Below, in pieces: positions 46,297 through 55,401 of a DNA stretch of 64,000 nt. The position numbers were made by a program, and so were the translations under genes. The DNA lies in NCBI RefSeq assembly GCF_014138625.1, contig NZ_JACJHY010000002.1, positions 298,743-362,742 on the forward strand, written 5' to 3'. This DNA comes from Aminobacter ciceronei. Its GTDB lineage: Bacteria > Pseudomonadota > Alphaproteobacteria > Rhizobiales > Rhizobiaceae. The notes beneath the pieces were generated by a model, which worked only from the letters and a program-made list of their open reading frames with translations, was not told the DNA's origin and ran no database searches. Within the stretch, counting starts at the first letter, position 1, and each line of letters begins with the position of its first letter.

Positions 46297-47079
46297 TTAC
46301 CCTGAAATCGCGAAGCGTTCGGCTGATTGACGCTTGGTCGTCGGAAACAACTTAGTGGGAGCATAGCTGGAGAGCTTGCCGACATAAGGTTTCGGCAATG
46401 GGTACGCCAGGTCGCCAGCCTTGGACGTGCGCAAGCCCATCCCGACGATGGCTTCGGCAAATTTTACGGCTGCGGCCACGCCGTCGATCACCGGAACGCC
46501 GAGTCGTTCCTCCAGATACTTTGCCAGGTCCGCCATGCCGGCGCAGCCGAGAATGATTGCTTCCGAACGATCATGACGCAGCGCTTCCTCGCACTCGCCC
46601 AGGATGATGGCGCGAGCGCTGGAACCCGGCTTTTCAAGCTCCAGCACGGGGACATCGGTGGCCCGCACGCGCCGACAATGGTCCTGCATGCCGTAGTTCC
46701 GAACCAGATGTTCGGAGATGACGCGGGTGCGTTCGAGTGTCGTGACGATGGAGAAGCTGGTGGCGACAAATGCCGCCGCATACATGGCCGCTTCCGCAAT
46801 GCCAATGACGGGAGCAGCGGTGATCTCTCTAGCGGCGAGCAGCCCCGGATCGCCGAAGCAGCCGATCACATATGCGTCGGCGGCATCCCCTTCGAGTATC
46901 TCATCGATGGTGCCCAGGACGCTCAAGGCTTCGTCGTAATGCCCTTCGATCGATGCTGCGCCAGACCGAGATGTTGCAAGAACAACTTCAGTGCCGGGTG
47001 CTGCAACCGCACGCGCGGCTTCGCCCATAAGCTCGGTCATCGAAGCAGTGGTATTGGGGTTTATCAGCTTAATTCGCAC
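46297..47079 (-). CDS. Asp/Glu/hydantoin racemase family protein
   Basis: Start choice: GTG at 47079 with GGAGGAA six bases upstream gives MRIKLINPNTTASMT, the exact family start, and 260 residues; the longer frame from a TTG at 47103 is not needed. Two catalytic Cys lie in VIGCFGDPGLLAARE and IILGCAGMADLAKYLE, each in the usual half of the two-domain fold. The enzyme would racemise an amino acid, hydantoin or maleate-like acid without cofactor. It diverges from an ABC importer whose cargo may be its substrate. Confidence 0.88.
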   Translation of the reverse strand: MRIKLINPNTTASMTELMGEAARAVAAPGTEVVLATSRSGAASIEGHYDEALSVLGTIDEILEGDAADAYVIGCFGDPGLLAAREITAAPVIGIAEAAMYAAAFVATSFSIVTTLERTRVISEHLVRNYGMQDHCRRVRATDVPVLELEKPGSSARAIILGECEEALRHDRSEAIILGCAGMADLAKYLEERLGVPVIDGVAAAVKFAEAIVGMGLRTSKAGDLAYPLPKPYVGKLSSYAPTKLFPTTKRQSAERFAISG

Positions 47080-47095
47080 TAGTTCCTCCATTGGA

Positions 47096-47104
47096 GTATA
47101 CAAT
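47096..47104 (-). promoter_or_regulatory. ATTGTATAC motif, racemase side of divergent region
   Basis: On the minus strand the sequence reads ATTGTATAC, containing the palindrome GTATAC. It is just upstream of the racemase ribosome-binding site. Together with the motifs at 47357 and 47385 it suggests an operator for a GntR-type regulator; no such regulator is encoded next to it. Confidence 0.4.
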
Positions 47105-47356
47105 TATTTACAAGATTTGGATTCATTGCGGAGCGCGATAGCTCGTCTCCGAATGCTTGCGTGGCTACCGTTTGCTTCGGCCAGCAGAGCGTCTGCAACT
47201 GTTTTTGGCCAAGTTTCACCGTCAATCTGGAGGGTGCCAAGCCTCCAGGTTCCGCTCGAGACGCCTCAGTGACGAGTTCGTCCTCCTCCACCAAACGTGC
47301 CATGCGATCTGACCGCCCGCGCAACTTCCTTTCAAAAAATACGATATTGACGAAAG
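47105..47356. other. Divergent intergenic region, no gene seen
   Basis: The 382-bp gap between racemase and the ABC importer has only short frames without motifs on either strand. It must hold both promoters. The operator-like TTGTATA motifs are at its two ends. Confidence 0.4.
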
Positions 47357-47391
47357 ATTGTATACATGCCTAGAATGATATGTCTATACAA
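47357..47391. promoter_or_regulatory. Paired TTGTATA motifs upstream of the ABC importer
   Basis: ATTGTATAC on the + strand at 47357-47365 and TTGTATA on the minus strand at 47385-47391 form an imperfect inverted pair about 70-105 bp before the binding-protein start. The first is identical to the motif on the racemase side (47096-47104). Confidence 0.4.
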
Positions 47392-47461
47392 GAGAGCGCT
47401 TATTTCCGTAACGGAAGTTTCAAGGCGCCAGGGAACGACCATCAAAGAGAGGAGCTACCCA

Positions 47462-49039
47462 ATGACACTCAACAGGCGTTCATTTTTGCAGGCATCGTCG
47501 GTGGCCGTGGGGCTGGCCGCGGCCGAAGCCGCCTTTGTCAGGATTGCCTATGCCCAAGGGGCGGCAGGCACGTTACGCGTCGCCATTGCCAAGCCGGCGG
47601 GCAATCTCGATCCACAGAGCCATTACGCCATCTGGGCGATCCAGGATCTGATGTTCGAGCCGCTGGTGAAGTACGGCAAGGGCGGTCAGATCGAGCCCTG
47701 CCTTGCGACGGACTGGAAGATCGAAGACGGCGGCAAGACGCTCCAGCTGACGTTGCGCCAGGGTGTCACCTTCCAGGACGGCACAGCCTTCGATGCGACT
47801 TCGTGCAAGTGGAATCTCGCCCGCTGGATGGGCAAGGATCAGTACAGCTGGATGAACTGCTCCAAGTATTTCGAATCCCTTGATGTGGTCGACGACTATC
47901 ACATCACCCTGCGTTTCAAGGAAGCGCCGCTCGCGCTCATGCAGGAGCTCTCCTACACCCGCCCCGTTCGCTTCCTGAGTCCGAAGTCTGTCGGCGCCGA
48001 CGGCAAGTTCATCGAGCCCGTGGGTACGGGACCGTGGCAACAGGTCAGCGCCGACGACACCCAGAGTGTCTTCGAGCGGTACAACGGCTACTGGGGTGAC
48101 AAGCCGTCTTATGAACGGCTCGAAGCCAAGGTTATCTCGGATCCACGTTCGCGGGTTGCGGCCTTGCGTGCCGGCGAGATCGACCTGATCGGTGGTTTCT
48201 GGGTTGCCGCGCTGACCCCGGAAGAAGCCAAGCAGCTCGAGACGGCGGGATTCAATGTCGCCATCGATCCGGGCAACGTCTCACTGGTGATGGCCTTCAA
48301 CCCCGACCGTGCGGATGCGCTGAAGGACCAGCAGGTTCGCAAGGCGATCAGCATCGGCATTGACCGCGCGGCAATCTCCCAGGCGCTTTACCTTGGCTAT
48401 GCCAAGCCGGCTGGCAACCTGTTTTCGTCGGCGCTGCCATATGCCGGCAAGCAGCATGACGCTCCTGTCCTCGATGTGGCTGCTGCTTCGGCGCTGCTGG
48501 AGAAGGCGGGTTGGACGGGCAGTCCCATCCGTTCCAAGGATGGCAAGCCGCTGACGCTCGAGATGGTCGTCAGCCCGGAGGCCATTCCAGGCTCGCGCGT
48601 GATCGCCGAAGTGATCCAGTCCGAGATGAAGGAGATCGGCATCGATCTGGTGATCCGCACGGTCGACCACGCGTCCAAGCACACCGACATGCTCGAGAAG
48701 AAGTACGATCTCGGTTTCTTCCTCACCTATGGCGCTCCTTATGATCCTTTCGGATCCGTTGTGCAGCTCTGCCTGTCGACCTTCAAGAACGACGTCGAAG
48801 GCAAGCTGGTCACTGACGCTGCAAATCTGGACCCGCTGATCAATGCGGCGACGGCGGCGACGGGGGACCAGATCGAGCCGACGATCCAGAAGGTCTACGA
48901 CTGGCTCTATGACAACGACGCGATCGCGCCGCTGGTCTACGTGCCGACCATCTGGGCGCACTCCAAGCGCGTCCAGGGCTTCACCAGCCCGGTCACCGAA
49001 TACGACATGCCGTACGAAAAAATCGTGCTGGCCGACTAA
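47462..49039 (+). CDS. ABC importer substrate-binding protein (peptide/nickel family 5)
   Basis: The ATG at 47462 follows AGAGGAGC and gives 525 residues. It has a Tat-like signal (NRRSFLQASSVAVGLAAAEAA) and the SBP family 5 features: EPLVKYGKGGQIEPCLATDWKIEDGGKT, LRQGVTFQDGTAF, GTGPWQ and YNGYWG. These proteins bind peptides, nickel chelates, opines or sugar acids. The gene is first in a five-gene operon and divergent from a racemase, so an amino-acid-derived compound is a reasonable guess. Confidence 0.92.
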   Translation: MTLNRRSFLQASSVAVGLAAAEAAFVRIAYAQGAAGTLRVAIAKPAGNLDPQSHYAIWAIQDLMFEPLVKYGKGGQIEPCLATDWKIEDGGKTLQLTLRQGVTFQDGTAFDATSCKWNLARWMGKDQYSWMNCSKYFESLDVVDDYHITLRFKEAPLALMQELSYTRPVRFLSPKSVGADGKFIEPVGTGPWQQVSADDTQSVFERYNGYWGDKPSYERLEAKVISDPRSRVAALRAGEIDLIGGFWVAALTPEEAKQLETAGFNVAIDPGNVSLVMAFNPDRADALKDQQVRKAISIGIDRAAISQALYLGYAKPAGNLFSSALPYAGKQHDAPVLDVAAASALLEKAGWTGSPIRSKDGKPLTLEMVVSPEAIPGSRVIAEVIQSEMKEIGIDLVIRTVDHASKHTDMLEKKYDLGFFLTYGAPYDPFGSVVQLCLSTFKNDVEGKLVTDAANLDPLINAATAATGDQIEPTIQKVYDWLYDNDAIAPLVYVPTIWAHSKRVQGFTSPVTEYDMPYEKIVLAD

Positions 49040-49050
49040 GGGAGGGTGCT

Positions 49051-49986
49051 TTGATCCACTTCATCAGCAAGCGGCTGAAGCATTCCCTGGCACTGTTGTT
49101 GCTGGCTTCCGTGGTCTGCTTCACGCTCGTCGTTTCGGCTCCGGGCAATGTTGCCGTCCTGATTGCCGAACTGCGCGGCGCAGTTGCCGTGCCAGGATAC
49201 GTCGCTCAGGTCGAAGAAGAGATAGGACTGAACAAGCCACTGCTGATGCGCTACGTGGATTGGCTAGGTGATGCAGCCCGCGGAGATTTCGGCATCTCCT
49301 ACAGAACGGGCCAGGCGGTCAGTGCGGACCTGCCGCATCGTATGATGGTCACCGGAACACTTATCGCAGGCAGCGCCGTGATTGCGACTCTGCTCAGCCT
49401 GCTTCTCGGGTTCCTGGGTGCCTTCTGGCCCTACAAACTGCCAGACCGCGTTTCGCGCGGTCTGGCCCTCATCGGAGCATCGACACCGACTTTCTTCGTC
49501 GGGGCGCTGATGATCTACGGCTTCTCCGTCACCTTCCAACTGTTCCCGTCCTTCGGTTTCAACGGTCCCGTAAGCTGGGTGCTGCCATGGCTCACCGTTG
49601 CGGTCCTGCCGGCAGCAGTGCTCAGCCGTGTCGTGCGTGTCGGACTGGAGGAGGCTATGACCAGCCCCTACGTGCTGACAGCCAAGAGCAAGGGACTGGG
49701 GCGCACCGCCATCCTGTTCCGCGAAGCGCTGCCAAACATCACACCTGTATTCATCAATGCACTTGGCACCCAGGTGGGATTGATGACGGCCACGGGGATC
49801 ATCGTCGAGCCGCTCTTCGCCTGGCAGGGTGTTGGCGACTACTTCCTCGCCGGCGTGCGCTTCCGCGACTTCATGGTCGTGCAGGCATGCCTGCTGATCT
49901 TCCTCACCTTCTTCATCGTGGTGAACCTGATCGTCGATCTTGCGGTCTTGATGACTGATCCCCGCATCCGGCGCCAATGGAGCTGA
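49051..49986 (+). CDS. ABC importer permease (DppB/NikB type)
   Basis: The TTG at 49051 is used, because AGGGAGG lies just upstream and the frame has no better start; 311 residues. It has six membrane segments, the N-terminal HFISKRLKHSLALLLLASVVCF, and the EAA loop region RVGLEEAMTSPYVLTAKSKGLGRTAILFREALPN that contacts the ATPase. It starts 11 bp after the binding-protein gene. Confidence 0.92.
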   Translation: MIHFISKRLKHSLALLLLASVVCFTLVVSAPGNVAVLIAELRGAVAVPGYVAQVEEEIGLNKPLLMRYVDWLGDAARGDFGISYRTGQAVSADLPHRMMVTGTLIAGSAVIATLLSLLLGFLGAFWPYKLPDRVSRGLALIGASTPTFFVGALMIYGFSVTFQLFPSFGFNGPVSWVLPWLTVAVLPAAVLSRVVRVGLEEAMTSPYVLTAKSKGLGRTAILFREALPNITPVFINALGTQVGLMTATGIIVEPLFAWQGVGDYFLAGVRFRDFMVVQACLLIFLTFFIVVNLIVDLAVLMTDPRIRRQWS

Positions 49987-49988
49987 TC

Positions 49989-50885
49989 ATGGACAAACTC
50001 AAGCCTATTTTCGCCCGGCTGAACAAGTTCCCCCGCGTGGCCCTGGTCGTCATCGGACTGTTCGTTGCGCTGGGCACCTTTGCCCCCTGGCTCGCGCCTC
50101 AGGATCCCAGCGCGCAGAACCTGCTACAAGGAGGCGCCGGACCAAGTGTCGCCCACTGGCTGGGTACCGACCATCTCGGGCGCGACACCCTCAGTCGCCT
50201 GATCATTGCCGCCAACACCTCGCTGGTCAGCGTCGGCTCGGTCCTCATCATCGCGATGACGATCGGCATCCTGATGGGCACGATCGCCGGCTATCACCGT
50301 GGCTGGGTCGACGACCTGCTGATGCGTGTCGTTGACGTGGGCCTGTCGGTCCCCAGCCTGATTGTTGCGCTGGCGGTCATTGGTATTGTCGGCCCCGGCT
50401 ACTGGACCATGGTGCTGGCACTTGCGCTGGCATGGTGGCCGATGAGCGGTCGCATCAGCCGTGCGGTTGCGGTCAGCATCATGAGCAAGCCGCATATCGA
50501 AGCGCTGCGTGTGCTTGGCGCCAGCCCCTGGCGAATCTACTTCGGCCACCTGCTGCCCGGCACCATCGGCGCGGTGATGGTCTATGCAACGGCGGACGCC
50601 GGCACGGCAGCCCTTGCCGTCGCGACGCTCAGCTTCCTCGGTCTGGGCATTCAGCCGCCGACGCCGGAATGGGGACAGATGCTTGTCGACGCATTGCCTT
50701 ATCTCGAGTCCGATCCGCGACAGGTCATCCTGCCCGGTCTGGCTCTGACGGCTGCAGTCATTGGCTTCAACACGCTCGGCGAAGCCATAGCGCTCAATCG
50801 CATCCCGAAGCCACTGACGCGGCGCATGCTGGCCATGCGGCGGATCGAAGTTGCCGGCTGGGGCAAGGAGAATTCCGATGCATGA
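49989..50885 (+). CDS. ABC importer permease (DppC/NikC type)
   Basis: The ATG at 49989 has GGAG six bases upstream (inside the end of the previous gene), giving 298 residues; an ATG at 49977 is the alternative. Family features are HWLGTDHLGRDTLSRLI, six hydrophobic segments and the EAA loop KPHIEALRVLGASPWRIYFGHLLP. It forms the heterodimeric membrane channel with the preceding permease. Confidence 0.92.
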   Translation: MDKLKPIFARLNKFPRVALVVIGLFVALGTFAPWLAPQDPSAQNLLQGGAGPSVAHWLGTDHLGRDTLSRLIIAANTSLVSVGSVLIIAMTIGILMGTIAGYHRGWVDDLLMRVVDVGLSVPSLIVALAVIGIVGPGYWTMVLALALAWWPMSGRISRAVAVSIMSKPHIEALRVLGASPWRIYFGHLLPGTIGAVMVYATADAGTAALAVATLSFLGLGIQPPTPEWGQMLVDALPYLESDPRQVILPGLALTAAVIGFNTLGEAIALNRIPKPLTRRMLAMRRIEVAGWGKENSDA

Positions 50886-51873
50886 CGAACCGCTTCTGAG
50901 CGTCAGCAATCTGACTGTCGATCTGCTGACGGCCAAATCCGCTATCCGTCCCGTTGACGGGGTAAGCTACACCGTCCGCCAGGGCGAGTGCCTTGCCATC
51001 GTCGGCGAAAGCGGCAGCGGCAAGACCGTGATGAATTTCGCCCCCCTAGGTCTCATGCCGACTGGCGTAACGACGAGCCTGTCCGGGTCGGTGCGCTTCG
51101 GCGGGCGTGAACTGATCGGATTGCCAGAGCCCGAGATCCGCAAGATACGCGGCAAGTCCATCGGCTTCATCTTCCAGGATCCGATGAGCGCCCTCAATCC
51201 CGTGCGGCGCATCGGTCGCCAGATTGCCGAGATGGCGGAGCTTCACCTCGACATGACACCGCGTGCGGCAGAGGCGCGCGCGCTGGAACTCGTCAAGCTC
51301 GTTGGCATCTCCGATCCAGTTGCCCGGCTGCGCCAGTATCCTCACGAGTTGTCGGGTGGCCTCAGGCAACGCATCGTCATTGCCACGGCCCTGGCGGGCG
51401 AACCCAAGCTCCTTATCGCCGACGAGCCGACGACTGCTCTCGATGTGACGGTTCAGGCGCAGATTCTTCGCCTGCTCAAGGACCTGCAGCGCCGGCTCAA
51501 CATGGCCATGGTGCTGATCACCCACGACATGGGCGTCGTTGCAGGTGCCGCCGACAATATCGTCGTCATGTATGCGGCACGGGCGGCAGAACGCGGTCCG
51601 GTGGACAAGGTCCTGGTCACACCGCGTCACCCATACACACGGGGCCTCATCAACGCGATTCCGAAACGGGAAGACCCGATCGGTTCGCAGTTCCGTGGAC
51701 TGCCTGGCATTCCGCCGACGCTCGGAGCTCCGTTCAAGGGTTGTGCCTTTGCGCCGCGCTGCGACTTTGCAGTCCCCACATGCACGGCCAGCCGGCCTCC
51801 CTTGGTGCCTTCGGCGGACGGTTCGGTCTTTGTCGCTTGTCCCGTCGTCAATGAAGGAAGGGCAGCAGCATGA
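50878..51873 (+). CDS. ABC importer ATPase (DppD type)
   Basis: The ATG at 50878 overlaps the permease end by 8 bp, giving 331 residues. Motifs are Walker A GESGSGKTV, the Q-loop in FIFQDPMSALNPV, signature LSGGLRQRIVIATAL, Walker B KLLIADEPTTALDV and H-loop LITHDMGVV. The C-terminal oligopeptide-transporter domain with GCAFAPRCDFAVPTC carries the Cys residues that in some relatives bind an iron-sulfur cluster. Confidence 0.94.
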   Translation: MHDEPLLSVSNLTVDLLTAKSAIRPVDGVSYTVRQGECLAIVGESGSGKTVMNFAPLGLMPTGVTTSLSGSVRFGGRELIGLPEPEIRKIRGKSIGFIFQDPMSALNPVRRIGRQIAEMAELHLDMTPRAAEARALELVKLVGISDPVARLRQYPHELSGGLRQRIVIATALAGEPKLLIADEPTTALDVTVQAQILRLLKDLQRRLNMAMVLITHDMGVVAGAADNIVVMYAARAAERGPVDKVLVTPRHPYTRGLINAIPKREDPIGSQFRGLPGIPPTLGAPFKGCAFAPRCDFAVPTCTASRPPLVPSADGSVFVACPVVNEGRAAA

Positions 51874-52910
51874 CACACAGACCCGTTCTTAAAGTCGAAA
51901 ACCTGCAAACCAGGTTCAAGAGCGTCCAGCGCGGCAAGTTTGTGCATGCGGTCGACGACGTTTCCATCGAACTCTATCCGGGTGAAATCGTTGGCCTGGT
52001 CGGCGAGTCTGGTTGCGGGAAGTCGACGCTCGGGCGCACGATCGTCGGGCTCGAGAAGGCAACCTCCGGACGGGTGCTGCTCGATGGCGTCGACCTCAGC
52101 ACGCTTTCGGGCGCGGCGTTGCGCGACAGCCGCAGGGCACTGCAATACGTGTTCCAGGATCCCTATTCGTCCCTCAACGATCGCCAGACGGTCGGGGAGG
52201 CCCTCGACGAAGCCCTGCAGATCGACGGGATCAGGTCCAGGGCCGACCGCGACCGCCGTACCAAGGAGCTTCTCGACCAGGTCGGCCTGGCCGATGTCGT
52301 GAAGGACCGCCATACGCGCGAGCTCTCCGGTGGTCAACGCCAGCGCGTTGCCATTGCTCGTTCGCTTGCGGTCAATCCACGGGTGTTGATCTGCGATGAG
52401 CCGGTCAGCGCGCTGGACCTTTCGATCCGTGCCCAGGTGATGAACCTGTTCCTGCGATTGCAGAAGGACTTGGGCGTGGCCTGCCTGTTCATCGCCCATG
52501 ACCTCGAACTCGTCAGGCAGGCGGCCTCGCGCGTCTATGTCATGTATCTCGGCAAGATCGTGGAGCATGGCCCGTCGCAGGAGCTCTACGACCATCCCAG
52601 CCATCCATACTCGCAGATGCTGCTGGCCTCTGTTCCAGAAGCCAACCCGATCGCCGAGAGGCAGCGCAAGGTCCCGCTGATGGTGGGGGAGGTGCCGAGC
52701 CCGACGAATCCACCGTCAGGCTGCAGGTTCCGAACCCGCTGCCCCATGGCGGTCGACGACTGCAGGCAGCAGGTGCCGCCAGCCCTCAAGCTGTCCCCAG
52801 GACACGATGCGGCATGCGTGTTCGCCAAGGACCTGCACCGCGGCAAGCGGTCGGCCCTGCTGGAGGCGGACGCGAATGCGGAGCGTGTTGGGGCCCTGGT
52901 TCCCTCCTGA
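51870..52910 (+). CDS. ABC importer ATPase (DppF type)
   Basis: This 346-residue protein starts with ATG overlapping the previous stop (ATGA). Motifs: Walker A GESGCGKST, FQDPYSSLNDRQTV, LSGGQRQRVAIARSL, Walker B VLICDEPVSALDLS and LFIAHDLELV. The C-terminus has GCRFRTRCPMAVDDC, the oligopeptide-type Cys motif. It completes a full A-B-C-D-F importer. A large palindromic structure follows. Confidence 0.94.
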   Translation: MTHRPVLKVENLQTRFKSVQRGKFVHAVDDVSIELYPGEIVGLVGESGCGKSTLGRTIVGLEKATSGRVLLDGVDLSTLSGAALRDSRRALQYVFQDPYSSLNDRQTVGEALDEALQIDGIRSRADRDRRTKELLDQVGLADVVKDRHTRELSGGQRQRVAIARSLAVNPRVLICDEPVSALDLSIRAQVMNLFLRLQKDLGVACLFIAHDLELVRQAASRVYVMYLGKIVEHGPSQELYDHPSHPYSQMLLASVPEANPIAERQRKVPLMVGEVPSPTNPPSGCRFRTRCPMAVDDCRQQVPPALKLSPGHDAACVFAKDLHRGKRSALLEADANAERVGALVPS

Positions 52911-52923
52911 CCAGGACCCACGA

Positions 52924-53018
52924 AGCCATCCGGTGCGACGACCCAGGAAGTCGACCCTTCCGGCAGCTGCCCGGCTGCCGTGCCCCCCAGTCAGTTTCCT
53001 GGCGAGCACCGGATGGCT
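52924..53018. repeat. Nested palindromes after the ABC importer operon
   Basis: Three nested inverted repeats share one centre: AGCCATCCGGTGC (52924-52936) with GCACCGGATGGCT (53006-53018), CCAGGAA (about 52943) with TTCCTGG (about 52997), and CGGCAGC with GCTGCCG around 52961-52980. Together they would fold the RNA into one long interrupted stem of about 95 bases, a stable 3' end for the importer mRNA or an element such as a MITE. Confidence 0.55.
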
Positions 53019-53028
53019 GCCTGTCTGA

Positions 53029-53066
53029 CCCAGAGGGCCTACGACGAGACCGTCGGGTCCTCTGGG
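53029..53066. terminator. Hairpin between convergent ABC and RHH genes
   Basis: CCCAGAGG (53029-53036) pairs with CCTCTGGG (53059-53066), with further partial pairing inside. It overlaps the last codons of the RHH gene on the minus strand, and could act as terminator for one or both convergent units; no T-run is present. Confidence 0.4.
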
Positions 53067-53257
53067 CCAGTGGCCACCGTGTGCTGATCGTCGGTTTTCA
53101 AGAAACCCTTCTCTGTTAACCAGCGCGTGAGGATGAGCTGAGCCATGGAGCTAGGAGACCTCATTTCGGCGTGCGCTGCCTGATCAAGCGCTTCCTTCAA
53201 TGATGGAAGGACACGAATTGCCAATTGGGCAGTACGCGTTTCCTGTTTTGGGGACAT
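53039..53257 (-). CDS. Small ribbon-helix-helix (CopG-like) protein
   Basis: The ATG at 53257 follows GGAGAAAGGAT and gives 72 residues. The core TAQLAIRVLPSLKEALDQAAHAEMRSPSSMAQLILTRWL has the beta strand with alternating hydrophobic residues and two helices of MetJ/Arc/CopG DNA-binding proteins. No toxin gene is adjacent, so it is not clearly an antitoxin. It may be a self-standing regulator. Confidence 0.65.
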   Translation of the reverse strand: MSPKQETRTAQLAIRVLPSLKEALDQAAHAEMRSPSSMAQLILTRWLTEKGFLKTDDQHTVATGPEDPTVSS

Positions 53258-53620
53258 ATCCTTTCTCCGCAATCAGGTGAGCAGGATTTCGTGAAAGGCT
53301 ATCGCGACAGCACAAAGCCCGCGATGGCCTCGATTGATCACGAGCATCTTGCCGATGCCATGTGGACCACAGGGGATGCGAGCATTCGCATAGCTACGTT
53401 ATCGATGACAGACATCAGGCCTGGCCGAGGGCCTAGCCAATGTCCTTGGATGGCAGGTCAAGGTTCTTGGATCACGATGAGGGACCAGTACCTGACCTGC
53501 CACCCAGGAACCGCAAACCCCGTGGCAAGCCGAGATTGAGTTGGCGGTTCCCTCTCGGGCAGGGGAAGTCGCGAACTGCTGACTCAAGGTCCCGCAGTCC
53601 GCGACGCTGTAATCTGCGCT
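53258..53620. other. Gap with inverted repeats, no gene seen
   Basis: The 363 bp between the RHH gene and the PhyH gene contain no convincing frame. A 10-bp perfect inverted repeat TGGCAGGTCA (53451-53460) / TGACCTGCCA (53493-53502) is present. It could be a terminator region or a remnant of a small mobile element. Confidence 0.4.
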
Positions 53621-54418
53621 TTAGCGCCGCAAGATCACAGGAAACCAGTCCTCGCGAAGCCTGTCGCCTGGCCGCATTCCATGGCCGGGGAAGGGCGGCG
53701 AGGTGCGACCAGGCCGTTCCACGTAGCGTGCATCATCGCCAAGCAATCGAAGCGAGAAGGCGCGGCGGCGTGACTGGGTCTGGTTGCCGCGGGCGCCGTG
53801 AAGGGTCTTGTAGTTGAACGCTACCGCGTCGCCCGGCTCCATCTCCCATTCCAGGATAGTCATCCCTTCAGCGTCCGGATCCGGCACGGGCATGTAGGCC
53901 TGCGCGTCGGGATAGAAATTCTGCTCGGATAGCCAGCGCGTCGGCAGGACTGGCTTCTCCCACAGATGAGATCGAGCGACGCAGCGAAGTGAGGCTTCCC
54001 GCACCGGATCGAGCGGTGACCAGAAACTGACGGTCTGCCGACCTTCGACGAAGTAATAGGGCGAGTCCTGATGCCAAGGGGTCGGCTTCGATGTGCCTGG
54101 TTCCTTGACCAGAACGTGGTCGTGGAAGACCTGTACCGTGTTTGACTGCATCAAATCGGCAGCGACCAAGGCTGCGGGCGAGGCGCGGATCACTTCCTCG
54201 AACTCGGGAATCCGCTGCCAGTTGCAATAGTCATCAAAGAAACGTCCTCCTTCGCCAGCCTTGAGGTTCTCTGCGGCGTATTCCCCCGGTTCGGCCATGT
54301 TGGTTTCGACGCCCCGTCGGAGAGCGTCTACATGGTCTCGGAAAAGGCCTTTGACGAGCACGACCCCGTCGCGCTGATAGCTGTCGATGTGTTCCTGAGT
54401 GATAAGTGGGTGAGGCAT
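53621..54418 (-). CDS. Phytanoyl-CoA dioxygenase (PhyH) family Fe(II)/2-oxoglutarate oxygenase
   Basis: The ATG at 54418 has GGGAG seven bases upstream, giving 265 residues. The iron triad is visible as H116 and D118 in TPWHQDSPYY and H207 in KTLHGARGN, and the 2-oxoglutarate Arg lies in SRRRAFSLR at about 218-224. It hydroxylates or cleaves a small organic substrate. It diverges from a LysR regulator with an 83-bp shared promoter region, so that regulator very likely controls it. Confidence 0.9.
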   Translation of the reverse strand: MPHPLITQEHIDSYQRDGVVLVKGLFRDHVDALRRGVETNMAEPGEYAAENLKAGEGGRFFDDYCNWQRIPEFEEVIRASPAALVAADLMQSNTVQVFHDHVLVKEPGTSKPTPWHQDSPYYFVEGRQTVSFWSPLDPVREASLRCVARSHLWEKPVLPTRWLSEQNFYPDAQAYMPVPDPDAEGMTILEWEMEPGDAVAFNYKTLHGARGNQTQSRRRAFSLRLLGDDARYVERPGRTSPPFPGHGMRPGDRLREDWFPVILRR

Positions 54419-54501
54419 GGCGGTCTCCCTGTTGATTGATGGAGCATGCCGGGGCCTCTTTTTAAGTTCCAATAATATGTTGAAAACAATAATATAGGTT
54501 C

Positions 54502-55401
54502 ATGTTATATATCTCGTTGAGGCAGCTGGAATATGTCGTGGCCGTAGCTCGCGCAGGCAGCCTGACTGTGGCGGCCCAGCAGGTTAACGTTTCGCAGCCG
54601 GCGCTATCGGTAGCCATCACCCAGGTCGAGGAGCACCTGAAACAGAAGCTGTTCCATCGCCGGAAAGGCACACCCGTGACGCTCACTGGGTACGGTCGGC
54701 TCTTTCTCGCAGATGCAGAGGCACTCTTGGCCGAGGCAGCTCGACTTGAAAGTCCTGGAGGGCTAAGCCAACGGCGGCTTGGTCGCATCGTATTTGGCGT
54801 GTTCGACGATCTGGCGCCAAGTCACCTCGCCCCATTGCTGAGGCTGTTGCGGGCGCGGTTTCCTGAGCTGGAAATCCGGACAAGGGTGGCCACCTTTGAA
54901 GTGCTCGCGCAAGCTGTCCTCTCAGGCGATATAGACTTGGCCTTAACGTATGATCTGGGGCTCGATGCCAGTTTTCAGCGGGAGCTTTATGCGGAGGTGT
55001 CGCCGCAGGCTTGGCTTCAGCCTACGGATCCGCTGGCGAAGCGCGATCAGATCTCCCTTTCTGATCTCGCCCAGCGACCTTTGATCCTGTCAGATCAAGG
55101 TTTGTCGATACGGCACATGCTCGGGCTCTTCCGATCGATTGGGGCAACGCCACAAGTCGCTCATAGGGCTGCCTCTGTTGAGGTGCTGCGTAGTCTTGCG
55201 GCCAACGGCGAGGGCGTAGGCATCAGCTATACCAACCCAACTGGGACTCTAAGCTACGATGGAAAGCCTCTCGTCCGATTGCCGATTGCCGATGTTCAGG
55301 CCAAGGAACCAATCGTGTTGGTCAACAATAGGGAGCAGCCAGCGCCATTGCCTGAGATTCGCACTGCGATCTTGGGCATGTCTGGCTTGGCCGATCTCTG
55401 A
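54502..55401 (+). CDS. LysR-family transcriptional regulator
   Basis: The 299-residue protein begins MLYISLRQLEYVVAVARAGS with the typical HTH (TVAAQQVNVSQPALSVAITQVEEHLKQKLFHRRKGTPVTLT) in residues 1-62, and an effector-binding domain from about 90 onward. It is divergent from the PhyH dioxygenase gene; LysR proteins usually regulate such a divergent partner in response to its substrate or product. The effector is unknown. Confidence 0.93.
   Translation: MLYISLRQLEYVVAVARAGSLTVAAQQVNVSQPALSVAITQVEEHLKQKLFHRRKGTPVTLTGYGRLFLADAEALLAEAARLESPGGLSQRRLGRIVFGVFDDLAPSHLAPLLRLLRARFPELEIRTRVATFEVLAQAVLSGDIDLALTYDLGLDASFQRELYAEVSPQAWLQPTDPLAKRDQISLSDLAQRPLILSDQGLSIRHMLGLFRSIGATPQVAHRAASVEVLRSLAANGEGVGISYTNPTGTLSYDGKPLVRLPIADVQAKEPIVLVNNREQPAPLPEIRTAILGMSGLADL

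Noticed and set aside
49989..52910. Nickel-specific importer (nikBCDE)
   Set aside because: The family covers peptides, nickel and other cargo; neighbours (racemase, flavin reductase remnant) point away from nickel and no nickel enzyme is nearby.
53039..53257. Toxin-antitoxin module
   Set aside because: The RHH protein is antitoxin-like in size, but no toxin frame is next to it on either side.
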